Assembly: GCA_012719815.1 (NCBI GenBank)
Contig: JAAXZP010000351.1
Location: 1-11,287, forward strand
DNA length: 11,287 nucleotides
Direction of reading: 5' to 3'
Source of the DNA: Christensenellaceae bacterium
GTDB lineage: Bacteria; Bacillota; Clostridia; Christensenellales; SZUA-584
The notes below the pieces were generated by a model. It was given only the letters and a program-made list of their open reading frames with translations, ran no database searches and was not told the DNA's origin. Positions 1-5,334 of the stretch are shown in pieces; within the stretch, counting starts at the first letter, position 1, and each line of letters begins with the position of its first letter. The position numbers and the translations under genes were made by a program.

Positions 1-421
1 CCGAGGTCGTCTTGTTGTAAACAGCATACATTTCGTACGTGCCCGCGAACAGCTCCCTGATGGCAATGCCGTCGCCATTCGTGGTTCCAAAGGCCAGTGT
101 GGAGCCGCCGACCTTGTACTTAATGTCCGCGCCGCTCAAAGGCTGTTTACTGGAACTCTGTACTTTCACCTTGGCCAGGCTGGTCACGAAAATATGATCG
201 ATTTTGTCAAGGCCTTCATCCTTCGTCACGTCTACAGATACGTAGCCCGAGCTCGTCTTATTGTACGTCGCCTGCATATTGTACGAGCCTGCGAACAACT
301 CCCTGGTTGCGATGCCGCTGGCATCCGTGGTGCCAAAGGCCATCGTGGAGCCGCCAGCCTGGTACTTAATTTCGACGCCGCTCAAAGGATTCCCGTTGGA
401 ATCCTGCACCTTCACCTTGGC
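1..421 (-). repeat. Near-duplicate CnaB-like repeat units in the secreted protein
   Basis: Residues 398-479 (bases 421-176) and 480 onwards (175-1, incomplete) are close copies. Both read AKVKVQ, then PLSG, IKY, VGG or AGG, ST, AFGTT, GIA, RELFAG, a Y-x-M-x-A-x-Y-NKT end and similar codons throughout. The unit before them (residues about 322-397) has the same plan but is much more diverged. This suggests recent growth of the array by tandem duplication. More copies may lie beyond the left edge. Confidence 0.75.
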
Positions 422-1612
422 TTCGTTCGTCTCGAACACAAATAGGTTGTTTGTGTCGCTTATGGTCACCGTTTTCGACATGCTCGTTTTCGCATACGTC
501 GCCGTTAACGTGTATTGGCCGGGCACAAGGCTAAGAACGAGACAGCCGTTCTCGTCCGTACTGCCGAGGTTGTGGGTCGAGCCGCCATACACACCCTTGA
601 TGGGCACGCCCGCAAGCGGCGTACCGTCGCTTGTCTGCACCTTGACAGTGGGTATGCTCTTCGCTGCCACATCAAACCGTTCGCTGCGATGATTGGTGAA
701 ATTCCCAAATTGGGCTGTTACAAATACACTCTGCTTATAATCCTTAGGTGTAACGGGCGTAAAAGTATATTTTGCCTCTTTATTCGCCGCGTCCCAGCTA
801 AAGCCCGTTACCGGCAAGGGCTGCGGAGTACCGTCATTAATGACCAGTTTTACCGCCGACGTATTGGCCGTAGGCACGGAACTCAGCGCCGAATTGTACT
901 TGATGGTCGCTGTCCCGTTATCGGCTTTCACATACCAGATGGGGTCAGAAGCCGGTATCGTATACCAGTCGCCGGGCATTATACGAGGAAAGTCCCCATA
1001 CTGCGCGCCTACCTTAATCTTCTGGTCATAATCCCTTTTGGGCACTTCAAAGGTATAGGTAGCCTCTTTGGATGCTGCATCCCAGCTGAACCCTTTGATA
1101 TTTAAAGGCGATACCGAACCATCGATGGTATGCAGCGTCATTTTAAACGTATTCGCAGTAGGTGTTACCGTCATGTATTGGTTACATTTAACAACCGCCG
1201 TACTACTGTCTTTAATGCTGACATACCAAATCGGATTCTTTGCCGGCTCCTCGCCTTCTGACGCAGCCGCCAGCGTGACCGGTGGCGCCGCCGGCATTAC
1301 GCTTCTAAGCGCCATCTCAGCCGGTGCGGGGTCGTCTGCCGGCACGGTGTTCTCTTCAGGCGCAGGGTCATCAGCCGGCGCAGGGTCATCAGCCGGCGCA
1401 GGGTCCTCTGCCGGCGTGGGGTCCTCAGCCGGCGCGGGTTCCTCTTCCTCCAGCGCGGACTCCGTCACGGTCGGAGCAGGGTCCTCTTCCGGTGCGGACT
1501 CAGTCACAGTCGGAGCAGGTTCGCTCATTTCGTCTGCCAGCGCGATCTCCGGCATGGTGCACAGAAACATCAGCGCGGCCATCAAAATGATGATCCCTCT
1601 TTTGAGTTTCAT
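1..1612 (-). CDS. Large secreted repeat protein, N-terminal 537 residues (runs off left edge)
   Basis: An uninterrupted minus-strand frame of 537 codons runs from ATG at 1612-1610 to the window edge, so the C-terminus is missing. AGGAGG (1618-1623) lies 5 nt upstream of the ATG. Residues 1-26 form a signal peptide: basic MKLKR, a hydrophobic core and an ALA-D cleavage site after residue 26. Residues 27 to about 125 are a Pro/Ala/Asp/Glu-rich spacer made of PADDPAP-like units. Two modules of about 97 residues follow (about 128-222 and 225-317), each with PIWYV near the start and GFSWDAA.KEA.YTF in the middle; I do not recognise this family. From about residue 322 come at least three modules of about 77-82 residues, with VKVQ at the start, GGST in the middle and a G-Y-x-x-x-A-x-Y end. 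These resemble CnaB or carboxypeptidase-regulatory beta-sandwich domains. It is probably a cell-surface or extracellular protein. Function is unknown, and any sortase or wall anchor would lie outside the window. Confidence 0.9.
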   Translation of the reverse strand, partial: MKLKRGIIILMAALMFLCTMPEIALADEMSEPAPTVTESAPEEDPAPTVTESALEEEEPAPAEDPTPAEDPAPADDPAPADDPAPEENTVPADDPAPAEMALRSVMPAAPPVTLAAASEGEEPAKNPIWYVSIKDSSTAVVKCNQYMTVTPTANTFKMTLHTIDGSVSPLNIKGFSWDAASKEATYTFEVPKRDYDQKIKVGAQYGDFPRIMPGDWYTIPASDPIWYVKADNGTATIKYNSALSSVPTANTSAVKLVINDGTPQPLPVTGFSWDAANKEAKYTFTPVTPKDYKQSVFVTAQFGNFTNHRSERFDVAAKSIPTVKVQTSDGTPLAGVPIKGVYGGSTHNLGSTDENGCLVLSLVPGQYTLTATYAKTSMSKTVTISDTNNLFVFETNEAKVKVQDSNGNPLSGVEIKYQAGGSTMAFGTTDASGIATRELFAGSYNMQATYNKTSSGYVSVDVTKDEGLDKIDHIFVTSLAKVKVQSSSKQPLSGADIKYKVGGSTLAFGTTNGDGIAIRELFAGTYEMYAVYNKTTS

Positions 1613-1782
1613 GACATCCTCCTTATTTTGTTTTTTACCTCTTGAATGACCCCACTACCCAGGAAATGAAGAGAAACAAAAAGACCTCAGCCACTTCAGC
1701 CAAGGTCGGTTGCACCACTCGCTCCACATATTCAATCGGTGCCCAATGCTGTGAATATGCTTCATTGCACCCTTGTGTTATG
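1613..1782 (-). promoter_or_regulatory. Structured ~170-nt 5' leader, riboswitch or leader-peptide candidate
   Basis: The leader folds locally. GGTGC-AATG (1771-1763) pairs with CATT-GG-GCACC (1748-1738). The loop sequence CATATTC (1759-1753) is perfectly complementary to GAATATG (1733-1727) downstream, which would make a pseudoknot. A second GGTGC (1716-1712) could compete for the same GCACC, giving two alternative folds ahead of the terminator-like hairpin at 1683-1707. The stretch also has two short open frames: ATG 1765 to TAG 1655 (36 residues, four Trp codons within residues 14-25) and GTG 1727 to TAA 1635 (30 residues, hydrophobic C-terminal half VFLFLFISWVVG then basic). Neither has a convincing ribosome binding site. 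I do not recognise a known riboswitch class. Confidence 0.45.
1672..1707 (-). terminator. Terminator-like hairpin in the leader of the secreted-protein gene
   Basis: On the minus strand, 1707-1683 folds into a 10-bp stem (three G-T wobbles) with loop GAAGT, followed by TTTTTGTTT (1682-1674). It lies between the promoter at 1789-1817 and the ATG at 1612, so it would act as an attenuator. It could also stop read-through from the VOC gene ending at 1846. Part of the T-rich tract also codes for a Phe/Leu-rich stretch in a small overlapping reading frame, so a chance match is possible. Confidence 0.5.
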
Positions 1783-1788
1783 TGCCCT

Positions 1789-1817
1789 ATTTTAATGGAT
1801 TAAAAGGAATTTGTCCA
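1789..1817 (-). promoter_or_regulatory. Promoter of the secreted-protein gene
   Basis: On the minus strand, TGGACA (1817-1812), a 17-bp spacer and TAAAAT (1794-1789). Runs of A and T just upstream (about 1822-1840) resemble an UP element. Start of transcription is expected near 1782, giving a leader of about 170 nt. No comparable promoter lies between the terminator-like hairpin and the ATG. Confidence 0.6.
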
Positions 1818-1845
1818 GACTTTTGTTAAAAATTTTTTCAAAGAA

Positions 1846-2292
1846 TTACTTATTGCACCAATTTTGGAGCTCCAGCCCGTTTCCTTCCGGGTCGCAGGCG
1901 TATACCTTTATCAAAGTGCCCACTCTTTTATCCATGAGGCGCACCACTTCGCTCACCTGCTGCCCGCCGTGCGACGTTATATCGGCCAGCGCCTGCTCGA
2001 TGTCGTCTACATAAAAAGCGAGGTGCCCCAGGCCCGGCCGGTTGACGGGCCGCCATGAGTCCAGCCCCTCCGGTTCGCATGAGAGTATCTCCAGTATGGC
2101 GTCGCTGCCCGGCAGCTTAAGCCGCGCGCCCCTCATGCTCAATCCGCATATGCCTGTCTGCCCGTCCGTCCACTCGTCGGACGGCTCTCCCTGAGGCTGC
2201 ATTAGCTCACATCCGAATACTTCGATGTAAAACGCCGCCAGCGCCCGCCAGTCTTTTGCGATGATATTGGTGTGTAAATACCGTGTGCCCAT
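1846..2292 (-). CDS. VOC (glyoxalase/bleomycin-resistance fold) metalloprotein
   Basis: 148 residues, with GAGGAG about 8-10 nt before the ATG. It has the two beta-alpha-beta-beta-beta halves of the vicinal-oxygen-chelate superfamily. The four metal ligands expected of the enzyme types are all present: His7, Glu68, His90 (in LGHLAFYVDD) and Glu141 (in NGLELQNW). It is therefore probably a true divalent-metal enzyme such as a lyase, isomerase or dioxygenase; the substrate cannot be told from sequence. It starts 23 nt after mntP on the same strand with no terminator between, so it should be co-transcribed with mntP under the manganese riboswitch. No GC-rich terminator directly follows its stop codon. 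Confidence 0.85.
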   Translation of the reverse strand: MGTRYLHTNIIAKDWRALAAFYIEVFGCELMQPQGEPSDEWTDGQTGICGLSMRGARLKLPGSDAILEILSCEPEGLDSWRPVNRPGLGHLAFYVDDIEQALADITSHGGQQVSEVVRLMDKRVGTLIKVYACDPEGNGLELQNWCNK

Positions 2293-2315
2293 AATCTGTG
2301 TCTCCTCAACAGCCC

Positions 2316-2879
2316 CTAAAAATTGATGACGCCAAAATGCTCCAGAAGTATTTTAATACCGATCAGTATCAATATAACGCCGCCCGCGATTTCCGCTTTG
2401 GATTTTAAGCGGCTGCCGAACGCGCAGCCGATCTTCACGCCCGCAGCGGAGATGGTAAACGTGATGGCGCCGATAGCCAGCACTGCCAGCAGTATGCTGC
2501 CCTCAAACACCACGAAGGTGACGCCCACGGCCAGCGCGTCGATGCTGGTGGCCAGCGAAAGCAGCAGCATCTTTTTGAAGCCGTAGGTTGGCGCCGGCGC
2601 GTCATCCGGTCGGCGCGACTCGCGGATCATGTTGAGCCCGATGAGCAGCAGCAGGCCGAACGCGATCCAGTGGGCCGACTTGTCGATAACGCTCTTGAAC
2701 TGGAAGCCCAGCGCATATCCGGCGAGCGGCATGGCCGCCTGAAATATACCGAAATAAGCGCCGGTCCCCAGCGCGTCGCGCCATTGATTATCTTTCACGC
2801 ACAGGCCCTTGCTCACCGCAACGGCAAACGCGTCCATCGACAGGCCTATGGCGATAAATATCAGTTCCAGCCAATCCAT
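2316..2879 (-). CDS. mntP: Manganese efflux pump MntP
   Basis: 187 residues, the usual MntP length, with six predicted membrane helices in two related halves. The acidic signature occurs in each half: SMDAFAVAVSKG (Asp16) and SIDALAVG (Asp114). The GxYFGxFQ motif follows in helix 2. The protein exports Mn2+ across the cytoplasmic membrane and guards against manganese excess. The ATG at 2879 has AAGG 9 nt upstream. A yybP-ykoY Mn2+ riboswitch sits directly upstream, which independently supports the assignment. The second gene of the unit is the VOC protein at 1846-2292. Confidence 0.95.
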   Translation of the reverse strand: MDWLELIFIAIGLSMDAFAVAVSKGLCVKDNQWRDALGTGAYFGIFQAAMPLAGYALGFQFKSVIDKSAHWIAFGLLLLIGLNMIRESRRPDDAPAPTYGFKKMLLLSLATSIDALAVGVTFVVFEGSILLAVLAIGAITFTISAAGVKIGCAFGSRLKSKAEIAGGVILILIGIKILLEHFGVINF

Positions 2880-2889
2880 CCGTTATATC

Positions 2890-2931
2890 CTTATAAATAA
2901 ATAAACTCACAGGCAAAAAACGCCCATGAGT
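2890..2931 (-). terminator. Expression-platform terminator of the mntP riboswitch
   Basis: ACTCATGGGC (2931-2922) pairs over 10 bp (two wobbles) with GCCTGTGAGT (2914-2905), loop GTTTTTT, then TTATTTATTTAT. The 5' arm contains the ACTC that the aptamer needs for its closing stem (GAGTC 3007-3003 with GACTC 2932-2928). The two structures cannot coexist, so Mn2+ binding should prevent termination. Confidence 0.7.
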
Positions 2932-3018
2932 CTTGTTCTTTAAGGCAAACCAGGCCACAAGGCCGCGATGTTGATTTGCCACGCCGCTTTCGCGACGCAA
3001 ACGACTCCCCCATGGTTT
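2922..3018 (-). promoter_or_regulatory. yybP-ykoY manganese riboswitch
   Basis: Minus-strand RNA upstream of mntP shows the hallmarks of this class: GGGGGAGTC (3011-3003) at the 5' side, a stem capped by a GAAA tetraloop inside TTTGC...GCAAA, an ATCAACAT segment, a GGCC-TTGT-GGCC hairpin, and AACAAGACTC (2937-2928) at the 3' side. GAGTC and GACTC close the aptamer. Members of this class bind Mn2+ and switch on exporters such as MntP. Assignment rests on these motifs plus the gene it precedes. Confidence 0.85.
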
Positions 3019-3027
3019 ATATCGCTC

Positions 3028-3056
3028 ATCATATAACATTTCCCGCCGCTGTGCAA
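3028..3056 (-). promoter_or_regulatory. Promoter of the riboswitch-mntP-VOC unit
   Basis: On the minus strand, TTGCAC (3056-3051), a 17-bp spacer and TATGAT (3033-3028). Transcription should begin near 3021, only a few bases before the riboswitch, as expected for a leader that starts with its aptamer. Confidence 0.7.
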
Positions 3057-3153
3057 TATTGTTTTTCAGCGTTTCCGCCGCAAATTATTCGTACCTATCT
3101 ATATTCATCAGGCGTGGGCGCCATACGAAAACCGACGCGATATCTACCTTGGG

Positions 3154-3513
3154 CTATCCCCTATTCTGCTCCACGAACTGCACTTTCAGGCCGTCCGGGT
3201 CCTGCACAAACAGGAAACGCACCCCCGGAGCAGGCGAAAACGGTCCGCTGTGTATTTTCACGCCTTTGGCACGAAGCTGCTCCGTCAAAGCGTCCAGATC
3301 ATCCACGGAAAACCCGATGGAGATATCCTCGTCCACATTTGCGCTGCGGCCGCCCATCAGCTCCAGCAGCGTTTCCCCGCCGGCGCCCAGAAACACGATA
3401 TCGCCGTGGGGTCCGGGCAGGCGGCGGACTACCTTGAGTCCCACAACGTCTTCATAAAACTTTACCGACCGCTCCAAATCCCTCACGCGCACCGTGCACC
3501 ACAAAAAAGCCAT
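3154..3513 (-). CDS. Single-domain VOC family protein with degraded metal site
   Basis: 119 residues, VOC fold (glyoxalase/bleomycin-resistance superfamily), shown by VRDLERSVKFYEDVVGL near the start, FSVDDLDAL in the middle and FVQDPDGLKVQFVE at the end. AGGGAGGA lies 7 nt before the ATG. Of the usual four metal ligands only Glu51 is kept. The others are Cys6 in place of the first His, Ser65 in place of the second and Gln112 in place of the last Glu. It is thus more likely a binding protein, or a metal-free member, than a classical metalloenzyme. It has its own promoter (3543-3571). I see no terminator between its stop and the mntP promoter, so some read-through into the riboswitch is possible. 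Confidence 0.8.
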   Translation of the reverse strand: MAFLWCTVRVRDLERSVKFYEDVVGLKVVRRLPGPHGDIVFLGAGGETLLELMGGRSANVDEDISIGFSVDDLDALTEQLRAKGVKIHSGPFSPAPGVRFLFVQDPDGLKVQFVEQNRG

Positions 3514-3542
3514 ATCCGTATCCTCCCTGACTGTCTGCCCAT

Positions 3543-3571
3543 ATGATACACCCGCGGCATGCTTCCCGCAA
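3543..3571 (-). promoter_or_regulatory. Promoter of the second VOC gene
   Basis: On the minus strand, TTGCGG (3571-3566), a 17-bp spacer and TATCAT (3548-3543), with transcription expected to start about 20-25 nt before the ATG. It lies back to back with the rtcB promoter; the two -35 boxes are 25 bp apart, so one regulator bound here could affect both. Confidence 0.55.
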
Positions 3572-3596
3572 TATTATGCCCTTTCCCGCGCTCATA

Positions 3597-3626
3597 TTGA
3601 CATGCAGCTTGCCCGGCCGGTATAAT
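3597..3626 (+). promoter_or_regulatory. Consensus promoter upstream of rtcB
   Basis: TTGACA (3597-3602), 18-bp spacer, TATAAT (3621-3626): both hexamers match the housekeeping consensus exactly. Start of transcription is expected near 3633, giving an rtcB leader of about 180 nt. CCGGTATAA (3617-3625), which overlaps the -10 box, recurs inverted as TTATACCGG at 3691-3699. Confidence 0.8.
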
Positions 3627-3660
3627 AAACTAAAAATAACCAGAAAGGACGGCGGACATC

Positions 3661-3738
3661 ATGTCAAAACTTCATAATAAGCCCAATAGCTTATACCGGA
3701 AGCATAACTGTCTGCGCGTTCATTTCTGCTTCATATGA
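3661..3738 (+). CDS. Candidate rtcB leader peptide (25 residues)
   Basis: An ATG at 3661 opens 25 codons (start MSKLHNKPNS, end RVHFCFI) and stops at TGA 3736-3738, just before the leader terminator. AAGGA (3645-3649) lies 11 nt upstream, farther than ideal. The peptide has three His and two Cys but no run of one amino acid, so no simple amino-acid sensor is obvious. The antiterminator arm 3696-3703 lies inside it, so translation would influence folding. It may equally be a chance frame inside a structured leader. Confidence 0.35.
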   Translation: MSKLHNKPNSLYRKHNCLRVHFCFI

Positions 3739-3764
3739 GGCGACGCATAACGCTGCGCTTCCGG
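3696..3764 (+). promoter_or_regulatory. Antiterminator structure in the rtcB leader
   Basis: CCGGAAGC (3696-3703) is perfectly complementary to GCTTCCGG (3757-3764), which is most of the 5' arm of the terminator. Inside this pairing, GCGTT (3716-3720) can pair with AACGC (3749-3753). Forming this fold removes the terminator, giving two mutually exclusive states. Confidence 0.55.
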
Positions 3765-3790
3765 CTGAAACGGAAGCGCTTTTTGTTTGT
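3755..3790 (+). terminator. Intrinsic terminator (attenuator) in the rtcB leader
   Basis: GCGCTTCCG (3755-3763) and CGGAAGCGC (3771-3779) form a perfect 9-bp GC-rich stem, loop GCTGAAA, followed by TTTTTGTTTGT (3780-3790). It ends only 5 nt before the rtcB ribosome binding site and lies 128 nt downstream of the -10 box. No other gene is upstream on this strand, so it can only act on the rtcB transcript itself. Confidence 0.8.
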
Positions 3791-3811
3791 GACTTGAGAG
3801 AGGTTAAAGCG

Positions 3812-5017
3812 TTGATAGAGATTAAGGGAAAGTATAATACCGCCAAAATATTTACCGACACTGTGGAGGAAGGCGCGCTGGCGCAGATTAAGCTGCTGTG
3901 CGACCAGGCGTTTACAGCAGGCAGCCGCATCCGCATCATGCCGGACGTGCACATGGGCGCGGGCTGCACCATCGGCACCACTATGACCATATCGGACAAG
4001 ATCGTGCCCAATCTGGTGGGTGTGGATATCGGCTGCGGCATGGAAACGGTGCGCCTGCGCGAAAAGCGCATCGACCTTAATAAACTGGATAAGCTGATTT
4101 ACAGCGCCATCCCTTCCGGCTTCGACATCCGCAAGCAGCCCCACCGCTACGCCGATGAGATCGACCTTGGCCAGCTTTATTGCCGTAAGGCTGTGAATAC
4201 CCGCCGCGGCGAGCTGTCCATCGGCACACTGGGCGGCGGCAACCATTTCATCGAGGTGGACAAAGCGGAAGACGGTACGCTGTATCTGGTGGTCCACTCG
4301 GGCAGCCGCAAGCTGGGCCTTGAGGTTGCCACATACTATCAGGAGCAGGCGTACCGCCAGTGCAGCGGCAGCACCCAGGCGGACATAGATGCGCTGATCG
4401 CCCGGCTCAAGGCCGAAGGGCGCCAGAAGGAAATCAACGATGCCGTCAACGCGTTAAGAAACGCCAGGAATACCGATATTCCCAAGGCACTGGCGTATGT
4501 GTCCGGCGAGCTGTTCGAGCAGTACATTCACGACATGAAGCTGATGCAGCAGTTCGCCGCGCTGAACCGCCGCGCCATCATGGACGAGCTGATACGCGGC
4601 ATGAAGCTGACTATCGAGGAACAGTTTACCACGGTGCACAATTACGTGGATACCGACTCGATGGTGCTGCGCAAGGGCGCGGTGTCCGCGCGCGCCGGGG
4701 AAAAGCTGCTCATCCCCATCAACATGCGCGACGGCAGCCTGATCTGCATCGGCAAGGGCAACGAGGAATGGAACTGTTCCGCGCCGCACGGCGCAGGCCG
4801 GCTGATGAGCCGCACGCAGGCCAAACAGCGCTTCACGCTTGCGCAGTTTAAAGAGCAGATGGACGGCGTCTACTCCACCACCATCTCCCGCGATACGCTG
4901 GACGAGTGCCCGATGGCCTACAAGCCGATGGACGACATTCTCCGCCACATAGGCGATACCGTGGAGGTGGCCTGCGTTATCCGCGCCGTCTACAACTTCA
5001 AAGCCGGAGACGAATAA
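3812..5017 (+). CDS. rtcB: RtcB-family RNA 3'-phosphate ligase
   Basis: 401 residues. RtcB joins RNA 3'-phosphate (or 2',3'-cyclic phosphate) ends to 5'-OH ends using GTP and Mn2+, repairing tRNAs or rRNA cut by toxins. The full active site is visible: PDVHMGAGCTIG (43-55), GVDIGCGM with Asp72 and Cys75, GGGNHF with Asn144 and His145, VHSGSR with His162, HNYVD with His276, and SAPHGAGR with His326, the residue expected to carry GMP. The length matches the shorter bacterial RtcB group. I chose the TTG at 3812 because GAGAGAGG (3796-3803) is 8 nt upstream and MIEIKGKY matches the usual family start; the frame is open back to TTG 3794. Expression is probably controlled by the attenuator just upstream. 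No archease or RtcA gene lies in the window. Confidence 0.95.
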   Translation: MIEIKGKYNTAKIFTDTVEEGALAQIKLLCDQAFTAGSRIRIMPDVHMGAGCTIGTTMTISDKIVPNLVGVDIGCGMETVRLREKRIDLNKLDKLIYSAIPSGFDIRKQPHRYADEIDLGQLYCRKAVNTRRGELSIGTLGGGNHFIEVDKAEDGTLYLVVHSGSRKLGLEVATYYQEQAYRQCSGSTQADIDALIARLKAEGRQKEINDAVNALRNARNTDIPKALAYVSGELFEQYIHDMKLMQQFAALNRRAIMDELIRGMKLTIEEQFTTVHNYVDTDSMVLRKGAVSARAGEKLLIPINMRDGSLICIGKGNEEWNCSAPHGAGRLMSRTQAKQRFTLAQFKEQMDGVYSTTISRDTLDECPMAYKPMDDILRHIGDTVEVACVIRAVYNFKAGDE

Positions 5018-5079
5018 CGGCATATACCGTATAAAAATCGCATGGAAGTCAAACATTAAAAATGTCAGGAGGGGTATCC

Positions 5080-5256
5080 ATGGACAAATTCATTCCCAAA
5101 GAGAAGCTTTCCAAAAAAGCCAGGCGCGAGCTGGCCAAAGCGCAGCGGCAGACGTGGGGCGGCCTCAATCCCGTCACGCGCAGGCCGCCGAACCCCAAAG
5201 CGTACGTGAGAAAGAAACCCCGGTATTTCGATGACGATATTACCGGGGTTTATTAG
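5080..5256 (+). CDS. Small basic protein of unknown function
   Basis: 58 residues starting at ATG 5080, with AGGAGG (5067-5072) 7 nt upstream; the in-frame ATG at 5062 precedes that site and is unlikely. The middle is strongly basic (KLSKKARRELAKAQR, then WGGLNPVTRRPPNPKAY and RKK) and the tail is acidic (FDDD). No membrane segment or signal peptide. The basic KLSKK and NPVTR-P-NxKAY pattern looks like a conserved small clostridial protein, from memory and not verified. Nucleic-acid binding is plausible from charge and neighbours (rtcB upstream, tex downstream) but not shown. It lies 62 nt after rtcB with no strong terminator between, so is probably in the same transcript. Confidence 0.75.
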   Translation: MDKFIPKEKLSKKARRELAKAQRQTWGGLNPVTRRPPNPKAYVRKKPRYFDDDITGVY

Positions 5257-5260
5257 TTCC
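5215..5260 (+). terminator. Terminator hairpin inside the 3' end of the small basic gene
   Basis: AAACCCCGGTA (5215-5225) and TACCGGGGTTT (5241-5251) form a perfect 11-bp stem with a 15-nt loop, followed by ATTAGTTCC. The hairpin lies wholly within codons of the gene, whose stop is at 5254-5256. The run of T after the stem is short, so efficiency is uncertain. It would separate the rtcB unit from the tex promoter. Confidence 0.6.
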
Positions 5261-5267
5261 TCCTCAC

Positions 5268-5297
5268 TGGACGCATTGTTCTCCCTTTTGCTATAAT
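5268..5297 (+). promoter_or_regulatory. Promoter of tex
   Basis: TGGACG (5268-5273), 18-bp spacer, TATAAT (5292-5297), directly after the terminator hairpin. Transcription should begin near 5304. The ATG at 5296 is formed by the last bases of the -10 box, so would not be in this transcript. Confidence 0.65.
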
Positions 5298-5334
5298 GGC
5301 CTTGATTTATTCCTATCGCAAAGGGGCAGTCATT

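Noticed and set aside
194..1649. Several plus-strand frames of 83-196 codons
   Set aside because: All lie opposite the uninterrupted 537-codon secreted-protein frame, which has a signal peptide, a ribosome binding site and internal protein repeats.
1613..1782. Classical trp attenuator
   Set aside because: Trp codons are clustered before a terminator-like hairpin, but the ATG has only a weak, closely placed AGGG upstream and the downstream gene is a secreted protein, not tryptophan metabolism.
3794..3811. TTG 3794 as the rtcB start
   Set aside because: It would lie within the ribosome binding site that fits TTG 3812, and it adds residues not expected at the RtcB N-terminus.
5016..5036. ACGG...CCGT hairpin followed by ATAAAAAT after rtcB
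   Set aside because: Only a 4-bp stem and an A-rich rather than T-rich tail on the plus strand; too weak to be called a terminator.
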